Source of the DNA: Symbiodinium natans
Taxonomy: Eukaryota; Sar; Dinophyceae; Suessiales; Symbiodiniaceae
Reading direction: 5' to 3'
NCBI GenBank assembly: GCA_905221605.1
Contig: CAJNDS010002765.1
Coordinates: 124,001-188,000 of the forward strand
DNA length: 64,000 bases
The translations under genes were made by a program, and so were the position numbers. Numbering within the stretch: the stretch's first letter is position 1; every line of letters begins with the position of its first letter. Below the pieces are notes generated by a model. The model ran no database searches, had not been told where the DNA came from, and saw only the letters and a program-made list of their open reading frames with translations. Positions 47,187 through 55,702 of this stretch are shown in pieces.

Positions 47187-49427
47187 ATGTCGAATCCTTC
47201 CTCCGAACCCGATAATCTCGACCCTTGGCTCTTGTTCAGCCCCGCAGGTGTGGTCGACCAGACCGAGTGTGACTTGCGTGCCGCTGATGAGCAAGCCCAG
47301 TCTTTCGTTCGTTCTCTTCAGGGCTCTTTCCAAGGGGGTGAGTCGGGAGCCCTTGAAGATACTGAGGCTTTGGAGAGTCGCAACTGGGTCAACTGCACTA
47401 GGCCTTTTCAGGGTTTGCCCGGGGTTCCAGGGGACGACGAGGGTTGGGTCGACCCAGGCTGGGTTCAGGGCAGAGAGCCTGTATTCGGCACACGCATACC
47501 GCCTTCGTCGTGTGCACCTACTTCAATTTCTGAAGCTGCTTGGTATGACGCCTGTCGTGACTTGGAGACAGACGATTTCTTGAGTGCCACCTTGCGTGTG
47601 GCAAACCATTCTTTTCAAGAATCCGATGACGCTTCGCTTCTGGTCCCTCTTCCAGATGACCGAATCTTGGGTGATTTCCAGCGTGCAGCTGTAGAGGCTA
47701 CTTCACAACAGCGTTTTGAGAGCAGGCCGAGATTTTCATGGGAAACATCTTCGTCTTTGCGTTTTTCCTGGGAGAGAGGAACGAGTCCTTTGCAAGTTAT
47801 TGGTGCAGTTGATTTTCTTGATCCAGAGGAATCCGATGACGAAGCAAAACGAAGGTGTGTGCCACCCACGACGGTTAAGTTCCTGAAACGCATCACAGTG
47901 GAGCGGTCGGAGGAAGACATCCGAACGGCTGCTCTTAAGAAGATGAGGCTGGTCATCTTGTGGGATCCAGAGGTGAGTAGCTTGGGAAGGTCTTTGCTGT
48001 CGTTGCTCGGGGCAGATGTAAACGAGGAGGCCATCAAGAAGTCTTTTTCGGATGCCTTCAGAACTAAAGCTTCCAGGACAATCTCAAAGCGAGGTGGGTC
48101 CCTCCTGAGGTATTTTTCCTGGTGCACAACAGAGAGCATAGACAGCCCTCTTGCAGTCGATGAGCCGACCATATACATGTATGCAAACTTCTTGCGTGAC
48201 TCAGGAGCCAGGCCGACCAGCATGACGCATTTTGTGGAAGGCCTTCGCTTTGTGCACGGGGTCGCCAAGTTGCTGCACATGGAGCCTGAAACAGTCCTCT
48301 CCAGCCGGGTGCTTGGCATAAGCCGGGACCTATATTTGATGAAGCGTCCTCTGCAACAGAAACCTGAACTGACGGTTCCCATGTTGATGGCATTGGAAGC
48401 ATTCTGTGTGGAAACTGGACCAGTACTTGCGTGCATTTGTGGACAGCTGCTGTTTTGTGCGCATTCGGCTGACAGATGGAGCGATTCTCAGAGCCTCAAG
48501 GAGATTTCAATTCAGGAGTCCGACGGCGTGATCTTAGTTGTTGCATCAGGCTTGACATCCAAGACGACTGTCTCTAAGGAGGCAAAAACCCGGCTGCTTC
48601 CCTACGCAGCCCTCGGCTGTGGGTTGTCTGGCAACAATTGGGCGAAAGCTTGGCTGAAGGCTCGTGAACATGAAGGCCTCTCCCTTGAGAACTTTGCGCT
48701 GCCGTCACGCCTCGAGAGCCAAAACCGCTGGAGCTCTGTTCAGATGGGGAGCGTCGAGGCGACCAGCTACCTGCAGGACTTTCTGATTTTGAAGGGAATC
48801 GATCAAGACCAAGCCATGCAGAGGGCGACGCATTCGTTGAAGGCCACTTTGACATCTTGGGCGGGCCGCTGCCCTCGCCCAAAATTCAGTGGAGCGGAAA
48901 AGCGCCTTCTTGGACACCACATTGCTCCAAAGGAGAAATCACCGGCGACCTACGCCCGGCAGCAGTACACCCTTTTGTACGGGCGAGTCATGGCGATGTT
49001 CGAAGCCATCCGCGCGGGAGACTATGACCCTGACTTGTCTGACGTTGATCGGGTGGTGCAAGTGGCTGCAGCGGAGCGACCAGGTGCCGCCCAGGACGTC
49101 ATTGCTCCGGAACCCGAGGCGCCTGTGCCACGACACGATTTTGACGAGTTCGAGGACCCCCCGTCTTCACAGAGCTCTGAAGCTTCTGAGGCTCCAGGCC
49201 GCGGTGGAGGAGGCTTACAGAGGGCCCCTTTTGGGCCGAATGTTTCTGAAGATTCTCTTGTAGTGCACACAGTGTCCGGCATAACGCATTGTTTGAAGGA
49301 TCAAGCCAACTTGTGGTGTGGCCGACCTCTCTCGAGGAACCATATTCCTTTCCGTGAAGCGGGGGTCTATTTTGAGGACCCTGACCCCTGTAAACAATGC
49401 CGGCACATTTTGGAGGCTGCAGAGTGA
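47187..49427 (+). CDS. Tyrosine recombinase ORF of the retroelement
   Basis: 746 residues from ATG 47187. Tyrosine recombinases cut and rejoin DNA through a covalent Tyr link; in DIRS-like elements they integrate a circular copy. The first ~230 residues are unrecognised. The core (about 235-640) includes a helical DNA-binding-like part (FWCT-type turn SLLRYFSWCTTES). The catalytic signs are Arg about 430 (AHSADRWSD), His549-x-x-Lys552 (HSLKATL), His about 576 (LLGHHIAP) and Tyr about 589 (SPATYARQQY). The second Arg of the classical HxxR is Lys here. The C-terminal ~60 residues hold a possible zinc-binding set (HCL...WCGRPL...DPCKQC). Being 5' of the gag-like ORF is not the usual DIRS or Ngaro order. 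A 392-bp non-coding stretch separates it from the next ORF, in another frame. Confidence 0.8.
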   Translation: MSNPSSEPDNLDPWLLFSPAGVVDQTECDLRAADEQAQSFVRSLQGSFQGGESGALEDTEALESRNWVNCTRPFQGLPGVPGDDEGWVDPGWVQGREPVFGTRIPPSSCAPTSISEAAWYDACRDLETDDFLSATLRVANHSFQESDDASLLVPLPDDRILGDFQRAAVEATSQQRFESRPRFSWETSSSLRFSWERGTSPLQVIGAVDFLDPEESDDEAKRRCVPPTTVKFLKRITVERSEEDIRTAALKKMRLVILWDPEVSSLGRSLLSLLGADVNEEAIKKSFSDAFRTKASRTISKRGGSLLRYFSWCTTESIDSPLAVDEPTIYMYANFLRDSGARPTSMTHFVEGLRFVHGVAKLLHMEPETVLSSRVLGISRDLYLMKRPLQQKPELTVPMLMALEAFCVETGPVLACICGQLLFCAHSADRWSDSQSLKEISIQESDGVILVVASGLTSKTTVSKEAKTRLLPYAALGCGLSGNNWAKAWLKAREHEGLSLENFALPSRLESQNRWSSVQMGSVEATSYLQDFLILKGIDQDQAMQRATHSLKATLTSWAGRCPRPKFSGAEKRLLGHHIAPKEKSPATYARQQYTLLYGRVMAMFEAIRAGDYDPDLSDVDRVVQVAAAERPGAAQDVIAPEPEAPVPRHDFDEFEDPPSSQSSEASEAPGRGGGGLQRAPFGPNVSEDSLVVHTVSGITHCLKDQANLWCGRPLSRNHIPFREAGVYFEDPDPCKQCRHILEAAE

Positions 49428-49819
49428 CCGAAATCTTGAAGGAAAACGAGTGCATCTGTCCTTGTGAACAGCACAGACGGTACATCCTTCTGGCCAATCT
49501 CAGGCGTCGCACCGAAGTCTGACAATCGGTGATGTTGCTCCCACTCGAACGCAAGTCGAGATCTTTGGGGAGAGCAAGTTGAGCCTACTCCAGCTGACTC
49601 GAAGCCTTTATCGAGAATCACCCAGCTGTGAGAGCCGAGGCTTCGTTCACCGTCAGAGCACTTCGGAATCACAGTCATGATAAAAGCATGGGCTTCTGCT
49701 CGGGGAAACTGCGGACACGTTTGACTGCGTTGCAATACCCATCTTACTTGTCCGAAGTCGATCTTTAGGCTTCAACCTGACAAGGAGCGAGATCGTCCCG
49801 ACTTGCTAGGTGTCGAGCC

Positions 49820-51031
49820 ATGGCGGGGATTGCAGTGGATAGCGAGGCCTGGTTTTTGGAGCGTTGCCAGAAGGTCAAACTCAGCGAGTCCACCATTCGC
49901 ACTCTTGTCGATGCGGGATTCAAGAGCTTCGGAACCTTGGCTTTTGCTGTGTCTACCACGCCGACACAATTGGATGAAGCCGATGTGAAGCGATGGATGG
50001 GAAACATTTTTCCACATGACTTCCCGCCTGATCAGTCCTCTAAGGTGAGACGTTTGATGTTTGAAGCCCAGAACCTAAGCGTGGCTGACATGAAGGCACG
50101 CGTGGAACCTGCCGCTGACACAGCTGCGGTTCGTGCTATGCCCAATGCGGAGCGCTTGGCCCGCCAGGAGGCCTTGAAGAAGCGTGTCACGGGCCTCATT
50201 CTTTCGCCTGAAACCTTGCCAGCTCATTCCGTTGTGGACACTCTTGTCAAACAACTCGAGGATGGAGTCCTCCAGTACTTGCCAGCCTATCGCATCATCA
50301 GCCGTGCCCAGGAAGCTCAGATGTTGAAGAAAGACCAGCAAGTGGTGGTTGATGGCGAGGGGAACTTGAAGATGGCGAGCAAAGCCGAATCTGCCACTTG
50401 TGACACGCACACTGACTTAGCTCTGCGCAATGCTTGGACTCGTCGCTCGCTGGCATATGATCTCGCCGGCTTGTGCAGCTTTCAGGTGCTTGAGGAGTGG
50501 TGTCACAAATGCTTCCTTGCCTTGATGAGGCCCGTGCCCAATGGTTACTCCAAAGTAACCACTCATCAACTTATTGCTGCCGACAGGCACCTGTTCACGC
50601 TGGCTTCGCATGCGCTCCTTGGAAAACTTGCCGGCGAGCCCGGCCGTGAGAAGCCTTTGGAAACCCAGATCAAGCTGTTGTCCGAGTCGCAAGAGGTTTT
50701 GCAGTACCTTAACGCTCTCCCTACTCCTCCTCCTTCTGCCCCCTGGCCAGGCAAGCGCAAATGGGATGACCCCAAAGGCGGTGAGAAGGGCGATAAAGGG
50801 AAAGGTAAGGGGAAGGGCAAGTCGTCTAAAGGTGAGGTTCGCAAGGAGTTCACAGTGCCCGACGGCTGTGTCAGCCGCGTGAACGACAAGCCTGTCTGCT
50901 TTGCCTTCAACCAAGGAAGGTGCCGCTTTCGAGTTAACTCCAAGAACCGTTGCGGCCGTGGTTTCCACATCTGTTGGAGGGCTGGGTGTGGTGGCGACCA
51001 CCCTGGCCATCTGTGCACAAAGGGGTCTTGA
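49820..51031 (+). CDS. Gag-like zinc-knuckle ORF, followed in frame by pol across UGA
   Basis: 403 residues from ATG 49820 (context GCCATGG). The first ~60 residues look like a SAM/helical module (LDEADVKRWMGNIFP), and the middle is alpha-helical, as in capsid-type proteins. A Lys/Gly-rich linker (KGDKGKGKGKGKSSKGE) at about 318-334 precedes a Cys/His cluster (CFAFNQGRC...CGRGFHIC...CGGDHPGHLC) that should bind nucleic acid. The ORF ends with UGA followed by CUC. From that stop the same frame stays open for another 1245 codons, so a Gag-Pol fusion by stop readthrough is likely. The role as gag is inferred from position and the zinc knuckle, not from sequence similarity. Confidence 0.7.
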   Translation: MAGIAVDSEAWFLERCQKVKLSESTIRTLVDAGFKSFGTLAFAVSTTPTQLDEADVKRWMGNIFPHDFPPDQSSKVRRLMFEAQNLSVADMKARVEPAADTAAVRAMPNAERLARQEALKKRVTGLILSPETLPAHSVVDTLVKQLEDGVLQYLPAYRIISRAQEAQMLKKDQQVVVDGEGNLKMASKAESATCDTHTDLALRNAWTRRSLAYDLAGLCSFQVLEEWCHKCFLALMRPVPNGYSKVTTHQLIAADRHLFTLASHALLGKLAGEPGREKPLETQIKLLSESQEVLQYLNALPTPPPSAPWPGKRKWDDPKGGEKGDKGKGKGKGKSSKGEVRKEFTVPDGCVSRVNDKPVCFAFNQGRCRFRVNSKNRCGRGFHICWRAGCGGDHPGHLCTKGS

Positions 51032-54000
51032 CTCCGGGCGGGGGGCTCCGATCTTCCCCCGGAGCCTGCGCCGCTCTCCCCGCATTGTGTCACGCACGTG
51101 CCTTTTGAGGCGAACTCTGTTGGCTTAGGTCCCGAAGCCCTTGCCGAGCAACTTCTTCGAAAGCCAACCTTGGAAGCCTTTGATGTTTTGCGAGTTTTCG
51201 ACCTCTTGCCCAGAAATCCATCTAAACGAGATGCCTTCCATCACCGAAGCTTTGGTTGCGGTGCCTGGGTGTTCGGGTCCCAGATCGGAATTCGTACAGA
51301 TACTAAGTCTTTTCCAAAGAGCTCCGCTCTCTTTTGCCGTTATGTTCACCAAGTGAATCCTCACCACACCTTTTCCAGCCTGGTCTTGCTCGATGATGTT
51401 CAAAGCCCACTCCATGTGGACTGCAACAATGACCGCTCCTCCTGGAACCTCGTCATCCCCTTGACCCGATTTCGCAAAGGCCAAATCTGGGAAGAATGCG
51501 AAGGAGGGGCTGACCGCTTTGAAGACGCTTCTGGCACTTTTTGGGGGCGTCTGCATGATGTATCCGCCGGACCAGTCTTGCTTCATGCCGCCGTGAACCG
51601 CCATGCTGTTTTGCCTTGGGAAGGCCGCAGGGTTGTGCTGATTGCCTTCACCCCCCGGGATAGTCCCAAGCTTCCCCTTGCCGACCGTGACTGGCTGGGT
51701 GACATTGGCTTCCGCCTACCCTCCTCATCCGCCTTGCCCACCCTTGGCCCGCCCAAACTCTTTCTCGAGGTCTTCTCCGGGTCCGCGACCCTGGCTCGAG
51801 CCGCCCAGAGGCTCGGGTTCACGGCCGTTGCTGTTGATAACTGTCCCCGGCGTCCTCAAGTTCCCACGGTTCGCCTTGACCTTGCTTCCGATATGGGCCG
51901 CGATGCCTTGTTTCGTTTGCTGCATGACAAAAAGCCTGCCGCGGTGCATCTAGGCCCCCCTTGTGGCACATCGTCTCGGGCCCGTGAGCGGCCCTTGCCG
52001 GCCAAGTTACGCGCCCTCGGCCTCCGTGACCCTCGGCCGCTTCGGAGCGCCGACTTTCCCCTCGGCTTGCCTCACATTGACCCCGCCAGCCCTGATGGTT
52101 TGCGCCTCGCCGCTGCCAATCGTCTTTATGACTTGGTCTTTCATGTCCTGCTTTGGTGCGCTGAGCACGACTGTGTCTTCACTCTTGAAAACCCCTCGAA
52201 CTCGTGGTTCTGGAGTGTGCTGGCCTTGAAGGTCCGAATGCACGCTTCGCCCAAGGTCCGCCGCTGGTTCAGTGACTTGCATGAGATCATCTTCGACGCT
52301 TGTGAGCACGGTGGCGCTCGTCCCAAGTCCACCAAGCTCCTCAGCAACCGGGCTGCCTTTGGCAGCCTTCGTGCCCGCTGCAGCGGCCGTCATGTGCACG
52401 AACCTTGGGGCGTCAGCTGGCGTGCTGGCGGTTGGGTGTGGTCCACTCAACTCGAGGCCCAGTATCCTGTTGTGTTGGCTGCTCGCTGGGCCGCATGCTT
52501 TGCTTCTGCTTGCCATGTCTCCCCTGGCCAGACCGAGGCCCCCGACCCGCGCTTGCAGTCTCTTTCCGCGGTGGGACGCCAAACCCGTAAGCATAAGCCC
52601 TTGGTTTCCGAATATAAATTCGTGCGCATCATGCCCCGCGGCCAAATTCCCTCATCCGGTTGCAAGGTCCTCGGCGCGCCTCCCGTGCAAGGGGGTGATT
52701 CGGGGGAGGTCGCCGAGGCTCTTCCTGAGACTTCCCCAGACAGCGAGGGGCTTGGTTTGGATAGGGGTGAGGATTGCCAGGTTGGTTTCTACAGGGATCC
52801 TTGTGAATGGTTCCAGGCTGCTAAGAAAGTGTGCCACCCTCTTGACTCCGAAAACAAACTCCCAAAGGAGCTGAAAGCTTCTCTTGAGGCCAACATGGTA
52901 GCTGATCGCCGAGCCCTCTTTCTTCGTCGAAAACTTGCACTGATGAAAGCAGAGATCCTTTCCAAAAAGTTGGAACAAGACGAAAGCAAACTTCACTCAG
53001 CGATGCCATCGTGGATGCAGACCGTGATGCAAGGCAAGAGGATCCTACTTCTGGAGTCTTTGCTGCGACAGCACAATTTCGATGACATGGAGGCAATCGA
53101 GCTTTTGAAGTCGGGGGTGAAGTTGTCGGGTGTGTCCGAATGCCCTGCTGCCTTTGATGTCAAAGTGAAACCTGCCACGTCTACCGAAGCGGAGCTCCGT
53201 CAAGTCGCTCCCTTGAAACGGGCAGCGCTACTTTTGGAAAATCGGGCTTCCGATCCCGAGCTAGAACGCGATCTGCTGAAGGTGACCATGGACGAAGCGA
53301 AGGCTGGATGGCTTCAGGGGCCTTTCAGCAGTGAAACGGAAGTTTCTGAGCATCTGGGGAGAACAGATTGGAGTTTGATGCGAAGGTTTGGCGTTCGACA
53401 AGGAGGCAAACTGAGACCGATTGACGATGCCTGCGATTCCGACTTGAACTGCACTTTCACCAGCACCATGAAGCTACAGTTGCAGGACGGCGACTTCTGC
53501 ATCTCTTTGGCCATGGAAATCGCAAAGCGCGTGATGGGAAAGCCGGGAGTCGTTCCCAGAGAGTGGAGTGGCCGATGCCTTGATCTAAGTGGTGCTTACA
53601 AACAGATGGCAGTCTGTGAGCAACATCGGAGCTTGTGCGTTCTGCTTCTGCGTGATGCCGATGGCCGCCCAATCTTTTTCATTTCTTCAGCATTGGTTTT
53701 TGGGGCCTCTGCTTCAGTCTATGCCTTCTTAAGAATAGCTCGGGCCTTGAGCTTCTTACTGAACGTCGTGCTGGAGATCCCTCATGCAAACTTCTTCGAC
53801 GACTATCCAATCCTTGTGCCTTCGGAAGATGCTGAACAGGTGGGCCTCCTATGCACGAAGTTTTTGCACTTGCTTGGTTGGAAACATGCCGAAATTGGAG
53901 AGGGTCACAAAGGCCTCCCCTTTGCGAAGTCCTTTGACGTGCTGGGCTTGCATCTCGACATCTCTTGCATATCTTCGGGAACCTTGACAGTGGCTAACAA

Positions 54001-54769
54001 GCTTGGCCGGGTTGACCGACTCCTTGAGCGCCTTCGTGAGATCAAGCAGTCAGCAGTCCTTAGCCGCCACGAGGGCCAAGTCCTGCTGGGCCTCCTGCGG
54101 TACGCAGCTGGGTTCTTCGGGGGCCGGACTTTGCGTTATGTTTGTGAAGATTTGAACGCCATAGTGCATCATGGACATCACCCTTCTCCTGTTGCGGTTA
54201 GACTGCTATGTCAACGCGCTATAACTGCACTGGAGTCGTCGAGGCCCCTACAGCTCAAAGCAGATATGCCGAGTTCTCCGGTGCATCTCTTTACAGATGG
54301 CAGCTGGGAAAAAGGTGTAGCCGGAGTTGGGGCTGTGCTTTTCGACGCGCACGATGGTTCGGCAGAGGTCTTTGGAGGCGAGATGCCAAAGGACATGGTA
54401 GAATCGCTCCTACAGACCGACGGTGACCACTTGATTGGACAAATCGAAACCTACGCTGTCGTGGCCATGCGGATACACTTGGCCCATCGCCTTTCAGGAC
54501 GTCGAGTGATCATTTGGACAGACAATGAAGGTTGTCGATTCGGGCTCATTAAAGGCCGTTCGAAGTCCCACACGATGGACACCTTGATCAGAAGCTTCGC
54601 CGCTGCTGAGGATGCCGATCCAAGTCATACCTGGATATGTCGTGTGCCGAGTTACTCGAACATCGCTGATGGGCCTTCTCGGGGAAAGCCTGAGGAGGCT
54701 CTGAAGATTTCAGGAGCTGTCGCATGTCAGTCTTTTCCATGGATTCGGCAAGCATTCGAAACTACCTGA
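51032..54769 (+). CDS. Pol frame: dioxygenase-like, cytosine methyltransferase-like, reverse transcriptase, RNase H
   Basis: 1245 codons after the gag UGA, without a good ATG near the start. Counting from 51032: a 2OG/Fe(II) dioxygenase-like part (about 95-215) has His128-x-Asp130 (PLHVDCNND), distal His about 191 (RHAVLPWEGRR) and an Arg nearby, in the TET/JBP arrangement. A methyltransferase-like part (about 243-400) has EVFSGSATLA, the Pro-Cys motif GPPCGTSS (about 309-316) and LENPSNSWFW (about 385). Reverse transcriptase (about 790-1000) has DLSGAYKQM (Asp about 851) and FFDDYPI (Asp 923-924). RNase H (about 1085-1220) has FTDGSWE, QIETYAVV, WTDNEG and NIADGPSRG, resembling the DIRS type. 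In DIRS elements a methylase, if present, follows RNase H and is adenine-type; here it precedes RT. No protease was seen. Enzyme activity is inferred only. Confidence 0.8.
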   Translation, partial: LRAGGSDLPPEPAPLSPHCVTHVPFEANSVGLGPEALAEQLLRKPTLEAFDVLRVFDLLPRNPSKRDAFHHRSFGCGAWVFGSQIGIRTDTKSFPKSSALFCRYVHQVNPHHTFSSLVLLDDVQSPLHVDCNNDRSSWNLVIPLTRFRKGQIWEECEGGADRFEDASGTFWGRLHDVSAGPVLLHAAVNRHAVLPWEGRRVVLIAFTPRDSPKLPLADRDWLGDIGFRLPSSSALPTLGPPKLFLEVFSGSATLARAAQRLGFTAVAVDNCPRRPQVPTVRLDLASDMGRDALFRLLHDKKPAAVHLGPPCGTSSRARERPLPAKLRALGLRDPRPLRSADFPLGLPHIDPASPDGLRLAAANRLYDLVFHVLLWCAEHDCVFTLENPSNSWFWSVLALKVRMHASPKVRRWFSDLHEIIFDACEHGGARPKSTKLLSNRAAFGSLRARCSGRHVHEPWGVSWRAGGWVWSTQLEAQYPVVLAARWAACFASACHVSPGQTEAPDPRLQSLSAVGRQTRKHKPLVSEYKFVRIMPRGQIPSSGCKVLGAPPVQGGDSGEVAEALPETSPDSEGLGLDRGEDCQVGFYRDPCEWFQAAKKVCHPLDSENKLPKELKASLEANMVADRRALFLRRKLALMKAEILSKKLEQDESKLHSAMPSWMQTVMQGKRILLLESLLRQHNFDDMEAIELLKSGVKLSGVSECPAAFDVKVKPATSTEAELRQVAPLKRAALLLENRASDPELERDLLKVTMDEAKAGWLQGPFSSETEVSEHLGRTDWSLMRRFGVRQGGKLRPIDDACDSDLNCTFTSTMKLQLQDGDFCISLAMEIAKRVMGKPGVVPREWSGRCLDLSGAYKQMAVCEQHRSLCVLLLRDADGRPIFFISSALVFGASASVYAFLRIARALSFLLNVVLEIPHANFFDDYPILVPSEDAEQVGLLCTKFLHLLGWKHAEIGEGHKGLPFAKSFDVLGLHLDISCISSGTLTVANKLGRVDRLLERLREIKQSAVLSRHEGQVLLGLLRYAAGFFGGRTLRYVCEDLNAIVHHGHHPSPVAVRLLCQRAITALESSRPLQLKADMPSSPVHLFTDGSWEKGVAGVGAVLFDAHDGSAEVFGGEMPKDMVESLLQTDGDHLIGQIETYAVVAMRIHLAHRLSGRRVIIWTDNEGCRFGLIKGRSKSHTMDTLIRSFAAAEDADPSHTWICRVPSYSNIADGPSRGKPEEALKISGAVACQSFPWIRQAFETT

Positions 54770-54784
54770 TAGCTCTCTTAAAAA

Positions 54785-55057
54785 GGGGGCATTTCGGGAG
54801 AGCAGGAAATCGCGAAACCTGATCGCATCCTGTGCATGCTTGCCCCACGACTGAAGAAAAAGCGCGTCAGTGTAACTGGATGAATCTTTAACACATATAT
54901 GGGATTAGGTTTCACATGTGTACATAGAAGATGAAATTATTTTCGTGATCTCACAAGATAGACCTTTGCGATGAAGCTTATTCCAATCATGAGGAAGAAA
55001 TCTCAAGCAGATTGAGTTCCTATTCTTTCATACAAAACCCCAACTTTTGTGAGAGGG
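54785..55057 (+). repeat. Retroelement 3' direct repeat, copy 1 (B1)
   Basis: 273 bp beginning GGGGGCATTTCGGGAGAGC and ending TTTTGTGAGAGGG, starting 16 bp after the pol stop. By reading, identical to copy 2 at 55339-55611, 554 bp downstream. Confidence 0.95.
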
Positions 55058-55338
55058 AAAATTTCAGCTCGCCTGACATTTCTCTCTCAAACTAAAGTTG
55101 TAGTGCTCTTCCTTCGAGCACGGGGTTTTTAATAATCCTTTTTGCGACCTTTTTGAGTTGCGGAAAGTGTTTCGAGTTTTAAACGAATTTTCCTCAGCAT
55201 CATGAACGTTATTTTTAGCCATGTGACTTGCTGCATGCTTGAATCAACAGTTGGCCCGTTCATGTTCACAGCTGCTCGAGCTCGGGCTGAGAGAAAATTT
55301 TTGTCCCTCCCACCCACCCGTATCAATCTTGGGTATGG
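55058..55338 (+). repeat. Spacer between the direct repeats (candidate A2)
   Basis: 281 bp without coding potential. It contains a small stem GTGCTC...GAGCAC at about 55101-55121 followed by a T run. In split-direct-repeat elements this position holds A2, a copy of the 5' terminus A1. No A1 was found because the 5' side enters an N gap. Confidence 0.5.
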
Positions 55339-55611
55339 GGGGGCATTTCGGGAGAGCAGGAAATCGCGAAACCTGATCGCATCCTGTGCATGCTTGCCCC
55401 ACGACTGAAGAAAAAGCGCGTCAGTGTAACTGGATGAATCTTTAACACATATATGGGATTAGGTTTCACATGTGTACATAGAAGATGAAATTATTTTCGT
55501 GATCTCACAAGATAGACCTTTGCGATGAAGCTTATTCCAATCATGAGGAAGAAATCTCAAGCAGATTGAGTTCCTATTCTTTCATACAAAACCCCAACTT
55601 TTGTGAGAGGG
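55339..55611 (+). repeat. Retroelement 3' direct repeat, copy 2 (B2); right end of element
   Basis: Second copy of the 273-bp repeat. Homology with copy 1 stops at 55611, after GAGAGGG, which marks the right boundary of the element. Confidence 0.93.
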
Positions 55612-55702
55612 CACGGCCCGACTGGAGGGCGAAGCAGCCCGGCTTGGGGAACTCTTCCCTTATGCGAGTCCTCTTACAGCCGGCTGTGGAGGTTCTCCAG
55701 CC

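Larger units (their letters stand above)
46968..55611 (+). mobile_element. DIRS-like (tyrosine-recombinase) retroelement, 5' end lost in gap
   Basis: Three plus-strand ORFs sit together: a tyrosine recombinase ORF (47187-49427), a zinc-knuckle gag-like ORF (49820-51031), and a pol frame (51032-54769) with dioxygenase-like, methyltransferase-like, reverse transcriptase and RNase H parts. After pol, a 273-bp sequence occurs twice (54785-55057 and 55339-55611) around a 281-bp spacer. This fits the B1-A2-B2 end of elements with split direct repeats (PAT/Ngaro type). The matching A1 copy of the spacer should lie at the 5' end but was not seen between 46968 and 47186, so the left end is presumably in or before the N gap. 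No integrase or LTR pair was seen. The ORFs are intact and the 3' repeats look identical, so the copy is probably young. Confidence 0.85.

Noticed and set aside
47615..48436. 273-codon minus-strand ORF inside the recombinase ORF
   Set aside because: Shadow frame of a well-supported plus-strand coding region.
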